The notes beneath the pieces are model-generated. The model was given only the letters and a program-made list of their open reading frames with translations, was not told where the DNA came from and searched no databases. A program made the position numbers and the translations under genes. Of a stretch of DNA of 64,000 nucleotides, positions 7,658 to 17,467 are shown piece by piece. The DNA comes from CAVPOO01 sp963707015. GTDB taxonomy: Bacteria > Pseudomonadota > Gammaproteobacteria > Thiohalobacterales > Thiohalobacteraceae. The DNA lies in assembly GCA_963707015.1 (NCBI GenBank), contig CAVPOO010000016.1, positions 88,185 to 152,184 on the forward strand, written 5' to 3'. Position 1 is the stretch's first letter. Every line of letters begins with the position of its first letter.

Positions 7658-8917
7658 TCAGCGCCACCACAGGGACGTCTGTGGAATGTAGGTAACGATC
7701 ACCAACCAGACCAGCATGATTGCCAGGAACGGGAGGGTTGCGCGAAACAGGCTGAGCACCGGTTTCTTGAAGCGCTGACAGGCAATAAACAGGTTGAGAC
7801 CCACCGGCGGTGTGCTGTAGCCAAGCTCGAGGTTAGCCAGCATGATGATGCCGAGGTGCACGGGATCCACGCCATAGCGCTGAGCGAGGGGCAGAATCAG
7901 TGGCACCATGACAATCATGGCCGAGAAGATGTCCATCATCGCGCCGACGACGAGCAGGAAGAGATTCAGCAGGAGCAGAAACTGCAGGTGACTGTCCACA
8001 TGGGTCTCGACCCAGGAGAGCAGCTGCATCGGGATCTGGGCATCGATCATGATGTTGGTCAGGCCCATGGCGACGCCGAGGATGATGAGGAGGCTGCCGA
8101 CCAGAATGCTCGCTTCACGAATCAGTTCCATCAGCTGGCGATGCAGGCTGATCGTGCGGTGGACAACGCACTCGATAAACAGCACGTAGGCCGCCGTACA
8201 GGCGGATACCTCACTGACGGTGACAAACCCTCCGAAGATGCCGATCAGAATACCGAAAGGCAGAAACAGGTCCCAGATGCTCTTGCGGAATGCCGGCCAG
8301 ATAGCGCGCAGCTCGAACGGGTGATGGGGGAGGTGCGCCTTCAGCCCGGCGACAAAGCTGTAGCCAATCAGCATGGCCAACAGGATGAATCCGGGCACGA
8401 TGCCGGCAAGAAACAGCTGGTCGATGCTGACGCCGGCAACAATCCCGTAGACCAGCACGGCGAGGCTGGGGGCGAAGAGAATGCCCAGTGAACCGGATGA
8501 CGTGAGAAGACCGAGGCAGAAGCGCTCGGGATATCCCACCTGGCGCAACATGGGGTAAAGCATGCCGCCCAGGGCCAGTATCGTTACCCCGGATGCCCCG
8601 GAGAATGCCGTGAAAAACGCACACACGGTCAGGGCCACGCTGCCGAGCCCGCCCGGCAGCCAGCCCAGGAATGCATTGAAGAAGGTTATCAGGCGCTGCG
8701 GTGAGCCACCCCCGGCCAGCACCACGCCGGCAAAGGTAAACAGCGGGATGGCAATCAGATTCGGCGAGGAGGAGATCCGGTTCAGCTCGATGATGAGCAC
8801 CGCGGGATCCAGCCCGGCCTGATGGGCCGCAAGCAGGCCGCCGGCAGCGAGAACGGCAAACAGTGGCAGGCCCAGGGTGGCCAGCAGGACCAGGAGCGGG
8901 ACCGCCACCGCCATCAT
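7658..8917 (-). CDS. dctM: TRAP transporter large permease subunit DctM
   Basis: The large membrane subunit of a tripartite ATP-independent periplasmic transporter, which moves the substrate with the sodium or proton gradient. It has 419 residues and about twelve hydrophobic segments, the usual size. DctM hallmarks are FTAFSGASGVTILALGGML, the sequence LGILFAPSLAVLVYG and the late GYSTPPVGLNLFIA. The start overlaps the dctQ stop by four bases. It is the last gene of a minus-strand operon dapE-tatT-tatP-dctQ-dctM. The substrate cannot be predicted from the sequence. Confidence 0.93.
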   Translation of the reverse strand: MMAVAVPLLVLLATLGLPLFAVLAAGGLLAAHQAGLDPAVLIIELNRISSSPNLIAIPLFTFAGVVLAGGGSPQRLITFFNAFLGWLPGGLGSVALTVCAFFTAFSGASGVTILALGGMLYPMLRQVGYPERFCLGLLTSSGSLGILFAPSLAVLVYGIVAGVSIDQLFLAGIVPGFILLAMLIGYSFVAGLKAHLPHHPFELRAIWPAFRKSIWDLFLPFGILIGIFGGFVTVSEVSACTAAYVLFIECVVHRTISLHRQLMELIREASILVGSLLIILGVAMGLTNIMIDAQIPMQLLSWVETHVDSHLQFLLLLNLFLLVVGAMMDIFSAMIVMVPLILPLAQRYGVDPVHLGIIMLANLELGYSTPPVGLNLFIACQRFKKPVLSLFRATLPFLAIMLVWLVIVTYIPQTSLWWR

Positions 8918-9393
8918 GTCTGTCTATGCTCGCGTTTCTCGCCAAGCAGCAAGGCGAACAGGAAATGCAGTGTCAACAGGCCGAAACCGGTGGGCAGGAT
9001 CAGGTTGACGAGGACGTGCCAGCGCTCCGATTGCGCCGCGAACTGCCACTCGTCCTGCCAGAATCGCCATGCCGCCACGGCCAGCAGGCATGACACCACC
9101 ATGCCGAGGAACTGCACGGGCCGGAACAACCGATTCCGCCACACGGGCGACAACCAGTGGGCAATGACGTCGACCTTGATGTGGCGGTCATGCGCGGTCG
9201 CGAGCGCAGCCCCGAAGAAGGTGACATACAGCAGCAGCAGTCGGGCGATGGTGTCAGCGTGGGGGATGCCCGTCTCGAGGAAATTGCGCGCCAGGATCTG
9301 ACCGAGGGTCAGAGCGAGAAGCAGCAGGAGACTGACGCAGACCAGCAGTGTCTCCAGCCGCATCACAAGGCGCTGCAGTCGCTCCAGCATCAA
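8914..9393 (-). CDS. dctQ: TRAP transporter small permease subunit DctQ
   Basis: The small membrane subunit of the TRAP transporter, 159 residues with four hydrophobic segments. The first is around LLVCVSLLLLLALTLGQILARN and the family pattern GIPHADTIARLLLLYVTFFGAALA follows. DctQ supports and stabilises DctM. The gene overlaps both neighbours by four bases (ATGA), tatP upstream and dctM downstream, so all three are probably translated in fixed ratio. It is a separate gene here and not fused to dctM. Confidence 0.9.
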   Translation of the reverse strand: MMLERLQRLVMRLETLLVCVSLLLLLALTLGQILARNFLETGIPHADTIARLLLLYVTFFGAALATAHDRHIKVDVIAHWLSPVWRNRLFRPVQFLGMVVSCLLAVAAWRFWQDEWQFAAQSERWHVLVNLILPTGFGLLTLHFLFALLLGEKREHRQT

Positions 9394-10445
9394 TCTTGCG
9401 ATCGCGGCTTGCCGGATGCTCCGCGCGCGCGAATCTCTCCCAGAAGCGCGCGCGTGCGATCGAACAGCGGCCTCGGTATATAACCGCTCGCGGTCAGGCG
9501 CGCCGCCGCGCGCTCGCTCAGCTGTTCGAGCTCGGCCTGGTCGATGTCCTCCCGATTCAGCACCAGCTTGATCCCCTCCTGCTGAAGTACGTCGATGCTC
9601 TTCTGATTGTCTTCGCGCGTCATCGCGATGAGCCGTTCCCCCGTGGTCCTGCCGGTCTCATGTAACAGCTGCTTGAGATGCGGCGGCAGTTTATCGAAAA
9701 ATCGACGGGAAACCAGCAGTACCCCGATACCGTTCGCCATCGGCACGTTGGTCATGTACGCGGTCTTGGTAAACCACTGCAGGGCAACCGTCGCCAGCGG
9801 TGTGCAGTAGACCGTGTCGATCAGGCCGGTCGAAAGGCTGGTGTAGACATCGGTAATCGACAGCGGTATGGGCGACACACCCGCCGCCTGAAACCAGGCC
9901 TCGCCCAACTGGTCACCCTGCCAGAGCCAGATACGCTGCTGCTTGAGGTCATCGAGTGACGTGAGCGGGTGCTTGGAAAAGAAATGGATGAAGCCGATCT
10001 CCGACCAGCCCAGCAACTCGTAGCCACTGTCACGAAATCCCTGTTCGAACTCCGGCATGTAGCGCGCCCGCACCTCGTCAATTTCCGCATGGTCCTTGAA
10101 CAGGAAAGGCATCTCCAGTATTCTCGCCGGCGGATAGATCAGCCCGACACCGTAGCCGGTAAAGGCGCCTCCCTGCAGCTGTCCGAAACGCATCTTCTTG
10201 ATCACGTCCGGTTCGTCGCCCTGCACGCCCCCGGGATAGAACTTGAACACCAGCTCGCCCTTGCTCCGTGCCGCGACTTCGCGGCCCCAGTCCTCCAGAA
10301 CATTCATCCAGACCGTGCCCTGAGGGACCAGCGTGGCGAACTTCAGGGTGTACCTCGGACCAGCGACCGCCGTCAACGATGTCGCGCAGAGGACGAACAG
10401 CAGCCCGGCGAGCAGGCGCCTGGTGAGGGTGCGCATCAGAACCAT
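9390..10445 (-). CDS. tatP: TRAP substrate-binding protein, TatP type
   Basis: The periplasmic substrate-binding subunit of the TRAP transporter, 351 residues. A signal peptide is visible at the N-terminus (RRLLAGLLFVLCATSLTAVAG). DctP-family features include YTLKFATLVPQGTVWMN at the start of the mature protein and the central QGDEPDVIKKMRFGQLQGGAFTG region. It overlaps the tatT stop by ten bases. In Treponema pallidum the paired TatP and TatT proteins form a complex, and the same pairing is seen here. TatP-type proteins are suspected to bind hydrophobic ligands, but the ligand here is unknown. Confidence 0.88.
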   Translation of the reverse strand: MVLMRTLTRRLLAGLLFVLCATSLTAVAGPRYTLKFATLVPQGTVWMNVLEDWGREVAARSKGELVFKFYPGGVQGDEPDVIKKMRFGQLQGGAFTGYGVGLIYPPARILEMPFLFKDHAEIDEVRARYMPEFEQGFRDSGYELLGWSEIGFIHFFSKHPLTSLDDLKQQRIWLWQGDQLGEAWFQAAGVSPIPLSITDVYTSLSTGLIDTVYCTPLATVALQWFTKTAYMTNVPMANGIGVLLVSRRFFDKLPPHLKQLLHETGRTTGERLIAMTREDNQKSIDVLQQEGIKLVLNREDIDQAELEQLSERAAARLTASGYIPRPLFDRTRALLGEIRARGASGKPRSQD

Positions 10446-11347
10446 TCCTCCTCGCGGGCGAGCAGAGCGCGCGCGCGCGCCTTGCCGACCTCGTTGGCAA
10501 AGGCCATGGCGGGGAACAGGTCATCGGGGGCCGCGATGACTGCGGTCAGTTTTTCGTGGAAGGCCTGCCGGTCCAGTCTTTGTCGATCGAGATACTCAGC
10601 CTCGAACACGTCGACCAGCAGCAACTTCCCCTGGGTGAGTTCCCGGGCACGGGCGAAGTGCTGCAGCGAGCGGCTGAAATTGCCGCCCAGCGTGGGCGAG
10701 CGTGCGCCATAATACACGCCGAAGAAAATGTGTGGACCGGCATGGTAGAAGCCTTCATCGAGTTCCAGCACGCGTTCCATCACGGCGGCAGCGCGCGCCA
10801 GGTGGGAAATGCTCTGCACATCATCGCGATTGAGGTCGATCCACTTGGCCCAGCAGGACGCCGTCCAGAACAGCGCCGGTACCGATGAGCGATCCGCTTG
10901 CTGCAAGGCGCCCTGCAGTTCGTCAACCGGCGCCGTCTCCAGCCGGTCCGCGAGACTCGCTGGCCGGACGGCGGCCAGCGCATGCTCGCGGCAACGCTGA
11001 TACAACCTGGCCGCACGCTCGGGCTCGTCGGCCTCGACAAACGCAAACGCGTAACCGTAAAAGCCGTGTGCCGCGCGGATACGCAGCTCGCCGTTGTCCG
11101 GGTCCACGAAGGTCATACCTTCCATCATCTTCAGGTTTGCCGGTATGGCCGAACGTGCCAGCTCGAGGTCGGTCTCCCGGTTCATGGACTCTATGCCGCC
11201 TTCCATCATGGGCATGGACCCGCGTACGGCCACCTTGGCCATGGAGCAACCGCCCAGGGACAGCAGTACCGCCAGCAGGGCGGGCAGGCTTTTGCACGCG
11301 GCACTGCCAGGCCGAATACGAAGGTCAAGCGTCGAGCTTTGGCTCAT
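10436..11347 (-). CDS. tatT: TRAP transporter TatT component, TPR-like lipoprotein
   Basis: A lipoprotein of 303 residues with a lipobox LGGC at residues 31-34. The remainder is helical and TPR-like and carries TatT signatures such as AAHGFYGYAFAFVE near residue 93, ARLYQRCREHAL, and PHIFFGVYYGARSPTLGG near residue 210. TatT (Tp0956 in Treponema pallidum) forms trimers that bind the substrate-binding subunit TatP and may receive or pass on a hydrophobic ligand. The gene lies directly before tatP and 15 bases after dapE. Only a minority of TRAP systems carry this extra component. Confidence 0.85.
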   Translation of the reverse strand: MSQSSTLDLRIRPGSAACKSLPALLAVLLSLGGCSMAKVAVRGSMPMMEGGIESMNRETDLELARSAIPANLKMMEGMTFVDPDNGELRIRAAHGFYGYAFAFVEADEPERAARLYQRCREHALAAVRPASLADRLETAPVDELQGALQQADRSSVPALFWTASCWAKWIDLNRDDVQSISHLARAAAVMERVLELDEGFYHAGPHIFFGVYYGARSPTLGGNFSRSLQHFARARELTQGKLLLVDVFEAEYLDRQRLDRQAFHEKLTAVIAAPDDLFPAMAFANEVGKARARALLAREEEWF

Positions 11348-11362
11348 GGGATGCTCCCGCGT

Positions 11363-12496
11363 TCAGGCCGCGTTAAGAAGTCGGATCAGCATATCCTCGT
11401 ATATCCTGGACAGGGTGTCGAGGTCTTCTGTCCGGACACATTCGTTTACCTTGTGTATGGTCGCGTTCAGCGGCCCCAGCTCGACCACCTGCGCGCCGGT
11501 CGGTGCGATAAAGCGACCATCCGAGGTACCCCCCGCCGTCGACAGGCTGGACTCGATGCCGGTGACCGCCCGCACGGCCTGACGGGCCGCATCGACCAGT
11601 TCCCCGGCCGGGGTGAGAAACGGCGCCCCGGAATGTGTCCAGCGAATGTCATAATCGAGTTGCTGCCGATCGAGGATCTGGTGTACCTGGCGCTGGAGCT
11701 GCCCGGCGTCTGTTTGCGTGGAGTAACGGAAGTTGAACAGCACCTCGACCTCGCCGGGGATGACGTTCTCTGCCCCCGTGCCGCCGCGAATATTCGAGAT
11801 CTGAAAGGTCGTGGGCGGGAAAAACTCATTACCCTGATCCCACAGGTGGTGACAGAGCTCGGCGAGTGCCGGAACGGCCCGGTGAATCGGGTTATCCGCA
11901 AGATGGGGATAGGCCACGTGTCCCTGTATCCCGCGAACCTTCAGCACACCGTTGAGTGAGCCGCGCCGGCCGTTCTTGATGACGTCGCCGAGCTGTTCCG
12001 AGCTGGTCGGCTCTCCGATCACACACCAGTCGATATGCTCACCGCGTGTTGTGAGCGCCTCGATAACCTTGACCGTGCCCTCGGTGGCAGGACCTTCCTC
12101 GTCACTGGTGATAAGGAACCCGATTGCCCCCCGCGGGTCAGGATGCGCACCCAGGTAGCGTTCAGTGGCCGTCACCATCGCCGCCAGGCTGCCTTTCATG
12201 TCCGCCGTGCCGCGGCCGAATAACAGGCCGTCCTGCTGGGTAGGCTCGAAGGGGTCGGAGTGCCATTCCGCCCGCGGCCCCGGCGGAACCACGTCAGTAT
12301 GCCCGGCAAAGACCAGCAGGGGGCCGGCATTGCCGCGTCGGGCCCACAGATTGCTGACGTCGCCAAACGCCATGGGTTCGATATGAAAACCCAGGGCCTT
12401 CAGACGCGCCGCAATAAGCGCCTGACAACCCGCATCGTCCGGTGTCACGGAAGGCCGCGCGATCAGAAGCTTGCACAGCTCGAGCGTCTCGCTCAC
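11363..12496 (-). CDS. dapE: Succinyl-diaminopimelate desuccinylase
   Basis: DapE removes succinate from N-succinyl-LL-diaminopimelate in lysine and peptidoglycan precursor synthesis. It is a dizinc M20-family enzyme. Metal-site motifs are LVFAGHTDVVPPGP, the GRGTADMKGSLAAM segment, and LITSDEEGPATEGT with its catalytic Glu. The late LGPLNATIHKVNE motif carries the last ligand histidine. I chose GTG 12496 (reads SETLELCKLLIARPSV) because it gives 377 residues, the normal length; the upstream in-frame extension is unlike the family. The stop lies 15 bases before tatT, so dapE may head the TRAP operon. Confidence 0.93.
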   Translation of the reverse strand: MSETLELCKLLIARPSVTPDDAGCQALIAARLKALGFHIEPMAFGDVSNLWARRGNAGPLLVFAGHTDVVPPGPRAEWHSDPFEPTQQDGLLFGRGTADMKGSLAAMVTATERYLGAHPDPRGAIGFLITSDEEGPATEGTVKVIEALTTRGEHIDWCVIGEPTSSEQLGDVIKNGRRGSLNGVLKVRGIQGHVAYPHLADNPIHRAVPALAELCHHLWDQGNEFFPPTTFQISNIRGGTGAENVIPGEVEVLFNFRYSTQTDAGQLQRQVHQILDRQQLDYDIRWTHSGAPFLTPAGELVDAARQAVRAVTGIESSLSTAGGTSDGRFIAPTGAQVVELGPLNATIHKVNECVRTEDLDTLSRIYEDMLIRLLNAA

Positions 12497-12757
12497 GGTA
12501 TGCAGGACCCGACAAAGCTGGGGACGCTGTAGGGAATGACCATCCGGGTTGTCATGCGTCTCGTCGGTAATCGAACGCGTATTATGCGGGAGCGGTGTGG
12601 CGGGGCCAAGTTCGACGGTCTCCAGCTCCAGCCTGCCAGGACGCCGGCGGCCATATCGGCGGGCAACGGTTTCATCGGGGCGCATTCCGCCCTACAATGG
12701 CGGGCGTTCCGACACAGGCGTGGCAGCGCCAAGCCGGGTTAACTTCCCGAACCCGCT

Positions 12758-12785
12758 TTGCTATCATAAAAAATAGTTATAAGAT
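12758..12785 (+). promoter_or_regulatory. Candidate sigma-70 promoter for ftsK
   Basis: TTGCTA (12758-12763) and TAAGAT (12780-12785) are separated by 16 bases, each with four of six consensus positions. They lie in an AT-rich patch that contrasts with the GC-rich surroundings and end about 40 bases before the ftsK start. The region separates dapE and ftsK, which are transcribed away from each other. Confidence 0.4.
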
Positions 12786-12825
12786 ATAGATCGTTAGGGA
12801 AACAATTTAGCGAAGAGTCTAAATT

Positions 12826-15132
12826 TTGGCACAAGCTCGACGGAAAAGAGCGAAAAGCATACCTTTAACCTCGCACGTTTCGCGCGGGGTGCGTGAAGGT
12901 GCGTTGTTTCTGCTTTCTGCAATTGCACTCTATCTGCTGATATCCCTGCTGACCTTCCATCCGGCTGATCCCGGCTGGTCACACAGCGGACTGCATGATC
13001 GGGTTCTGAACGCCGGCGGCGTGGCCGGAGCCTGGTTCGCGGACGTGTTTCTGTATCTCTTCGGTTATCTCGCCTACCTGTTTCCGGCCATGGTGGGCTT
13101 CAGCGGTTGGCTGGTGTTTCGTGGTCGAACGGCGGAAGGCGACATCGATTATCACACCCTGCTGGTGCGCTGGGCCGGGTTTCTCATTACGGTCGGCACG
13201 GGATGTGCGCTCGCCAGTCTGCATTTCACAATTGAATCGGGCACATTGCCTCACGATGCAGGCGGCATTCTTGGCGACGTGGTCGGCAAGGATCTGATGG
13301 ACCCCTTCAGTTTTGTCGGTGCCACACTGCTGCTGTTTGCCCTGTTTCTTGCGGGTGTCACCCTGTTTACAGGCTTGTCATGGTTCACTCTGATGGATCA
13401 GATCGGTCAACTGACACTGCAGGTGGTCGCGTCGGCGCAGCAGAGCGCGCTCGCGTTGCGCGAACGCTATGCTGGTTACCAGGCACAGCGTAAACGCGAA
13501 GCCGCGGTGCAGGTGGAAACGACGAAGGTCGAAAAGCGCAAACCGCCGCGCATCGAGCCCCTGATCAAGAAGGTGGAGATCAGTGAACGCGTGGAGAAAG
13601 AACGTCAGGTGTTGCTGTTCGATCCACCGACGGACAGTGAATTGCCGCCGCTGTCACTCCTCGATGAACCCACACCGACAGAGACGGGTTATTCCGACTC
13701 GGCACTGGAGGCCATGTCGCGCCTGGTCGAAATGAAGCTGCTTGATTTCGGCGTCGAGGTCGAGGTGGTCGCGGTGCGCCCAGGGCCGGTGATCACGCTG
13801 TTTGAGCTCCAGCCGGCCGCTGGCGTGAAGGTCAGCCAGATCAGCAACCTTGCCAAGGATATTGCGCGCTCACTTTCGGCGATTGCGGTACGCGTCGTGG
13901 AGGTCATCCCGGGCAAATCGGTCGTCGGTCTGGAAGTGCCGAATGAGCAACGCGAGATTGTCGCGCTCAGTGAAATTGTCATGTCACACGACTACGACGA
14001 GGCCTCATCGCCGCTGACCCTCGCGCTTGGCAAGGATATCAGCGGCCACCCGGTGGTGGTGGATCTGGCGCGCATGCCCCATTTGCTGGTGGCGGGTACG
14101 ACGGGATCAGGCAAATCAGTGGCAATCAACGCCATGATCCTGAGCCTGCTCTACAAGACGCTACCCACCAACGTGCGGATGATCATGATCGATCCGAAAA
14201 TGCTCGAACTGTCAATTTACGAGGGCATCCCGCATCTGTTGACGCCGGTGGTAACCGACATGAAGGAGGCGGCAAACGCGCTGCGCTGGTGTGTTGCCGA
14301 AATGGAGCGGCGCTACAAGCTGATGGCCGCGCTGGGTGTGCGCAACATCGCCAGCTACAACCGCAAGGTCACGGAGGCCATCGACAAGGGTGAGCCGATC
14401 CCGGACCCCCTCTATAATCCGGAACAGGCGCTGGATCCCGAAGCCCCGGCACCGACGCTGGAAAAACTGCCGTTCATTGTAGTGGTCGTCGACGAGCTGG
14501 CCGACATGATGATGGTCGTCGGCAAGAAGGTCGAGGAACTGATTGCCCGGCTCGCGCAGAAGGCCCGTGCCGCCGGCGTGCATCTGATTCTTGCCACGCA
14601 ACGACCTTCGGTCGACGTCATCACCGGGCTCATCAAGGCCAACATCCCGACCCGTATCGCGTTTCAGGTATCCAGCAAGATTGATTCGCGCACGATTCTG
14701 GATCAGGGCGGCGCCGAGCAGCTGCTGGGACACGGTGACATGCTGTATCTGGCGCCGGGCACGGGCCTGCCCACGCGCGTGCACGGCGCCTTCGTATCGG
14801 ACCAGGAGGTGCATCGCGTCGTCAAGCACCTCAGGGGCACATCCGAACCCGACTATATCGAGGAGATACTCCAGGACAATATTCCCGGCGGGGAATTGCC
14901 CGGCGAGGCGCCCGCGGGCGATGACACAGAGTCAGACCCGCTCTATGATCAGGCCGTCCGGATCGTAACCGAGTCACGCCGCGCCTCGATCTCGGGCGTC
15001 CAGCGCCGTCTCAAGATCGGCTACAACCGCGCGGCGCGCATGATCGAGGCGATGGAGATGTCCGGTATCGTTGGTCCCCTACAGTCCAACGGCAGCCGGG
15101 AAGTGCTCGCGGCACCGCCGCCCGACGGCTAG
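12826..15132 (+). CDS. ftsK: DNA translocase FtsK
   Basis: FtsK pumps chromosome ends apart at the division septum and activates XerCD recombination at dif. The 768-residue protein has four hydrophobic segments in residues 20-190, a charged linker to about residue 290, and a RecA-like motor. Walker A is GTTGSGKS (residues 424-431), Walker B is FIVVVVDELADMM (about 548-560), and the family sequence LATQRPSVDVITGLIKANIP follows. The C-terminal winged-helix gamma domain, about 700-765, carries SISGVQRRLKIGYNRAARMIE and would read KOPS sites. The linker is short compared with E. coli. The start is TTG with no clear Shine-Dalgarno sequence, chosen because the next ATG falls inside the membrane domain. 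Confidence 0.95.
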   Translation: MAQARRKRAKSIPLTSHVSRGVREGALFLLSAIALYLLISLLTFHPADPGWSHSGLHDRVLNAGGVAGAWFADVFLYLFGYLAYLFPAMVGFSGWLVFRGRTAEGDIDYHTLLVRWAGFLITVGTGCALASLHFTIESGTLPHDAGGILGDVVGKDLMDPFSFVGATLLLFALFLAGVTLFTGLSWFTLMDQIGQLTLQVVASAQQSALALRERYAGYQAQRKREAAVQVETTKVEKRKPPRIEPLIKKVEISERVEKERQVLLFDPPTDSELPPLSLLDEPTPTETGYSDSALEAMSRLVEMKLLDFGVEVEVVAVRPGPVITLFELQPAAGVKVSQISNLAKDIARSLSAIAVRVVEVIPGKSVVGLEVPNEQREIVALSEIVMSHDYDEASSPLTLALGKDISGHPVVVDLARMPHLLVAGTTGSGKSVAINAMILSLLYKTLPTNVRMIMIDPKMLELSIYEGIPHLLTPVVTDMKEAANALRWCVAEMERRYKLMAALGVRNIASYNRKVTEAIDKGEPIPDPLYNPEQALDPEAPAPTLEKLPFIVVVVDELADMMMVVGKKVEELIARLAQKARAAGVHLILATQRPSVDVITGLIKANIPTRIAFQVSSKIDSRTILDQGGAEQLLGHGDMLYLAPGTGLPTRVHGAFVSDQEVHRVVKHLRGTSEPDYIEEILQDNIPGGELPGEAPAGDDTESDPLYDQAVRIVTESRRASISGVQRRLKIGYNRAARMIEAMEMSGIVGPLQSNGSREVLAAPPPDG

Positions 15133-15155
15133 CCCGAATATCCTGAACCCGACAG

Positions 15156-15236
<81 letters not shown>

Positions 15237-15301
15237 GTAAAATCAGCGACAGCGCTATGACGAGACCCATCCCTACGCTGTCACAGTCATCAGGACCAAT
15301 C

Positions 15302-15958
15302 GTGATCCGAAAAACACACCTACCGATGGCGCACGTGCTCATTCGCGTACTGTTCCTGTTCTCGACGCTGGCCGGTGTCGCGGCCGCCGCGGAATCCGGT
15401 GGCGAACAGATGGACCGCTTCTTCGCCGATCTGAAGACCTTTTCCGCCGACTTCACACAGGTCGTCCGCGACGCTGAGGGATCCGTTCAGCAGACCGCAA
15501 CCGGCACGGTGGTGATCAAGCGCCCCGGGCGTTTCCGCTGGGATTACGCAACGCCCTATGTGCAGGTCATTCTGGGTGATGGCAAACACCTGTGGACCTA
15601 TGATGCCGACCTGGAACAGGCAACTGTGAAACCGCTCGGTGACGTGATCGCGGGGACGCCTGCCGTACTGCTCAGCCAGAAACAGCCACCCAGAGAACTG
15701 TTCCATGTCAGCGAACTGGGGGCCACTGAGGGAATTGCCGGGGTGGAGTTGAGTCCGCATGATACCGAGATGCAGTTTCAGCAAATACGGCTCGCCTTCA
15801 AGGCGGATATGCTGATGGCAATGGAACTGATCGACACCTTCGATCAGGTAACCCGCATCAGCTTCTCCGAGGTCAACCGAAACGGTCCGGTTGAAGACTC
15901 ACTCTTCGAGTTCAGCCTGCCGCCGGGTGTCGATCTGATCGGTACGCCTGATCCCTGA
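15302..15958 (+). CDS. lolA: Outer-membrane lipoprotein carrier protein LolA
   Basis: LolA is the periplasmic chaperone that carries lipoproteins from the LolCDE transporter to LolB. The protein has a signal peptide ending near VAAAAES, then the LolA half-barrel with its usual opening FADLKTFSADFTQVV, the strand GRFRWDYATPYVQVILGDG and the closing SFSEVNRNGPVEDSLFEFSLP. I chose GTG 15302 because AGGA stands six bases before it; ATG 15326 is the alternative and gives a shorter signal peptide. The order ftsK-lolA-rarA is the usual one in gammaproteobacteria, and rarA starts 14 bases after the stop. Confidence 0.9.
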   Translation: MIRKTHLPMAHVLIRVLFLFSTLAGVAAAAESGGEQMDRFFADLKTFSADFTQVVRDAEGSVQQTATGTVVIKRPGRFRWDYATPYVQVILGDGKHLWTYDADLEQATVKPLGDVIAGTPAVLLSQKQPPRELFHVSELGATEGIAGVELSPHDTEMQFQQIRLAFKADMLMAMELIDTFDQVTRISFSEVNRNGPVEDSLFEFSLPPGVDLIGTPDP

Positions 15959-15972
15959 TCCGTCGCGCTTTT

Positions 15973-17298
15973 ATGCCTGATGCCAGTGATGTCTACCAGC
16001 CCCTCGCGGACCGCATGCGGCCGCATTCCCTGGAGACCCTGGTCGGCCAGGAGCACCTGCTTGGCCCCGGCAAGCCCTTACGTCTGGCGATCGAGAAGGG
16101 CCGACTGCACTCCATGGTGTTCTGGGGGCCGCCGGGTACCGGCAAGACGACCCTTGCCAGGCTGCTGGCCGAGGTATCGGATGCGGAGTTCCTGACACTC
16201 TCGGCGGTACTGGCGGGCGTCAAGGACATTCGTCAGGCGACGGAGCGGGCAACAACGCTGCGGCAGGCCTATGGCCGGCAGACGATTCTGTTTGTCGACG
16301 AGGTGCACCGCTTCAACAAGGCCCAGCAGGATGCCTTTCTCCCTTACGTGGAAAATGGAACCCTCATTTTTGTCGGGGCAACAACGGAAAATCCCTCGTT
16401 TGAGCTGAACAACGCCCTGTTGTCCCGCGCCCGCACCTATGTGCTGAGGCGCCTCGACACGGCAAGTATCCGCGCCATCATCGATCAGGCGCTCGACGAG
16501 GAACGGGGACTGGGGGCAAGGGACTTGTCGCTCACCGAGGAACTGCGCGAGCGTATTGCGCAGGCCGCGGATGGCGACGCCCGGCGCGCACTGAATCTGC
16601 TGGAAATTGCCTCCGATCTGTCTGAAACCGTGAACGGACGGGAAGTGATTCCGGAGAGTGTCGTCAACGAGGTAGTCTCGGGCGGGGTACGGCGCTTTGA
16701 CAAGGGCGGGGAGGCGTTCTACGACCAGATTTCGGCGCTGCACAAATCGGTCCGTGGCTCCGCTCCCGACGCATCACTGTACTGGCTCGCACGCATGCTC
16801 GATGGCGGTTGTGATCTCACGTATCTGGCACGCCGCATCGTGCGCATGGCGTCCGAGGATATCGGCACGGCAGATCCGAGGGCACTCGGGCTCGCACTCA
16901 GCGCCTGGGATGTTCAAGAGCGACTGGGTAGCCCGGAAGGCGAGCTGGCACTGGCCCAGGCGGTCGTCTACCTGGCCTGCGCACCCAAGAGCAACGCCGT
17001 CTACAAGGCATTCGGGGCAGCCATGAAGGATGCAAAGCAGCATGGCTCACTGGACGTGCCCCTGCATCTTCGCAACGCGCCGACCCGGCTCATGAAGGAA
17101 CTTGGTCACGGCACGGCATACCGCTATGCGCACGATGAACCCGAGTCCTATGCGGCGGGGGAGTGCTATTTTCCCGATGAGCTGCGTGAGCGCCGCTATT
17201 ACTATCCGGGCTCCCAGGGTCTCGAACAGCGGATACGCGAGAAACTGGATTATCTGAGATCCCTGGATCAGAAGGGTCAGAAGGTCCGGCGCGACTAG
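15973..17298 (+). CDS. rarA: Replication-associated recombination protein A (AAA+ ATPase)
   Basis: RarA (MgsA) is a AAA+ ATPase related to clamp loaders and acts at stalled replication forks together with SSB. In the 441-residue protein Walker A is GPPGTGKTTLARLLAE (about residues 52-67) and Walker B is ILFVDEVHRFNKAQQDAFL (about 105). The sensor-1 region reads FVGATTENPSFELN. The C-terminal tetramerisation region contains YLACAPKSNAVYKAFGAA, typical of the family. It follows lolA closely and probably shares its transcript. Confidence 0.95.
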   Translation: MPDASDVYQPLADRMRPHSLETLVGQEHLLGPGKPLRLAIEKGRLHSMVFWGPPGTGKTTLARLLAEVSDAEFLTLSAVLAGVKDIRQATERATTLRQAYGRQTILFVDEVHRFNKAQQDAFLPYVENGTLIFVGATTENPSFELNNALLSRARTYVLRRLDTASIRAIIDQALDEERGLGARDLSLTEELRERIAQAADGDARRALNLLEIASDLSETVNGREVIPESVVNEVVSGGVRRFDKGGEAFYDQISALHKSVRGSAPDASLYWLARMLDGGCDLTYLARRIVRMASEDIGTADPRALGLALSAWDVQERLGSPEGELALAQAVVYLACAPKSNAVYKAFGAAMKDAKQHGSLDVPLHLRNAPTRLMKELGHGTAYRYAHDEPESYAAGECYFPDELRERRYYYPGSQGLEQRIREKLDYLRSLDQKGQKVRRD

Positions 17299-17467
17299 CG
17301 CGGGAATTTCTCTGCCTCGCCCGGGGTCGACCTGGCATTCGGCGAATATAACGAAATGCTTGAATTCTCCTATTCGCAATGGGATCATACGCCTCCAGGC
17401 GCGTGCGAGCGATGCTTCAACTTATTCAATTTCAGGAATTTATTACTCAATCAGGAAGGAACAAACC

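Noticed and set aside
7517..8491. Plus-strand frame of 324 codons opposite dctM
   Set aside because: It is antisense to a clear DctM gene, and its product is a charged Gln/Asp/His-rich string without family resemblance.
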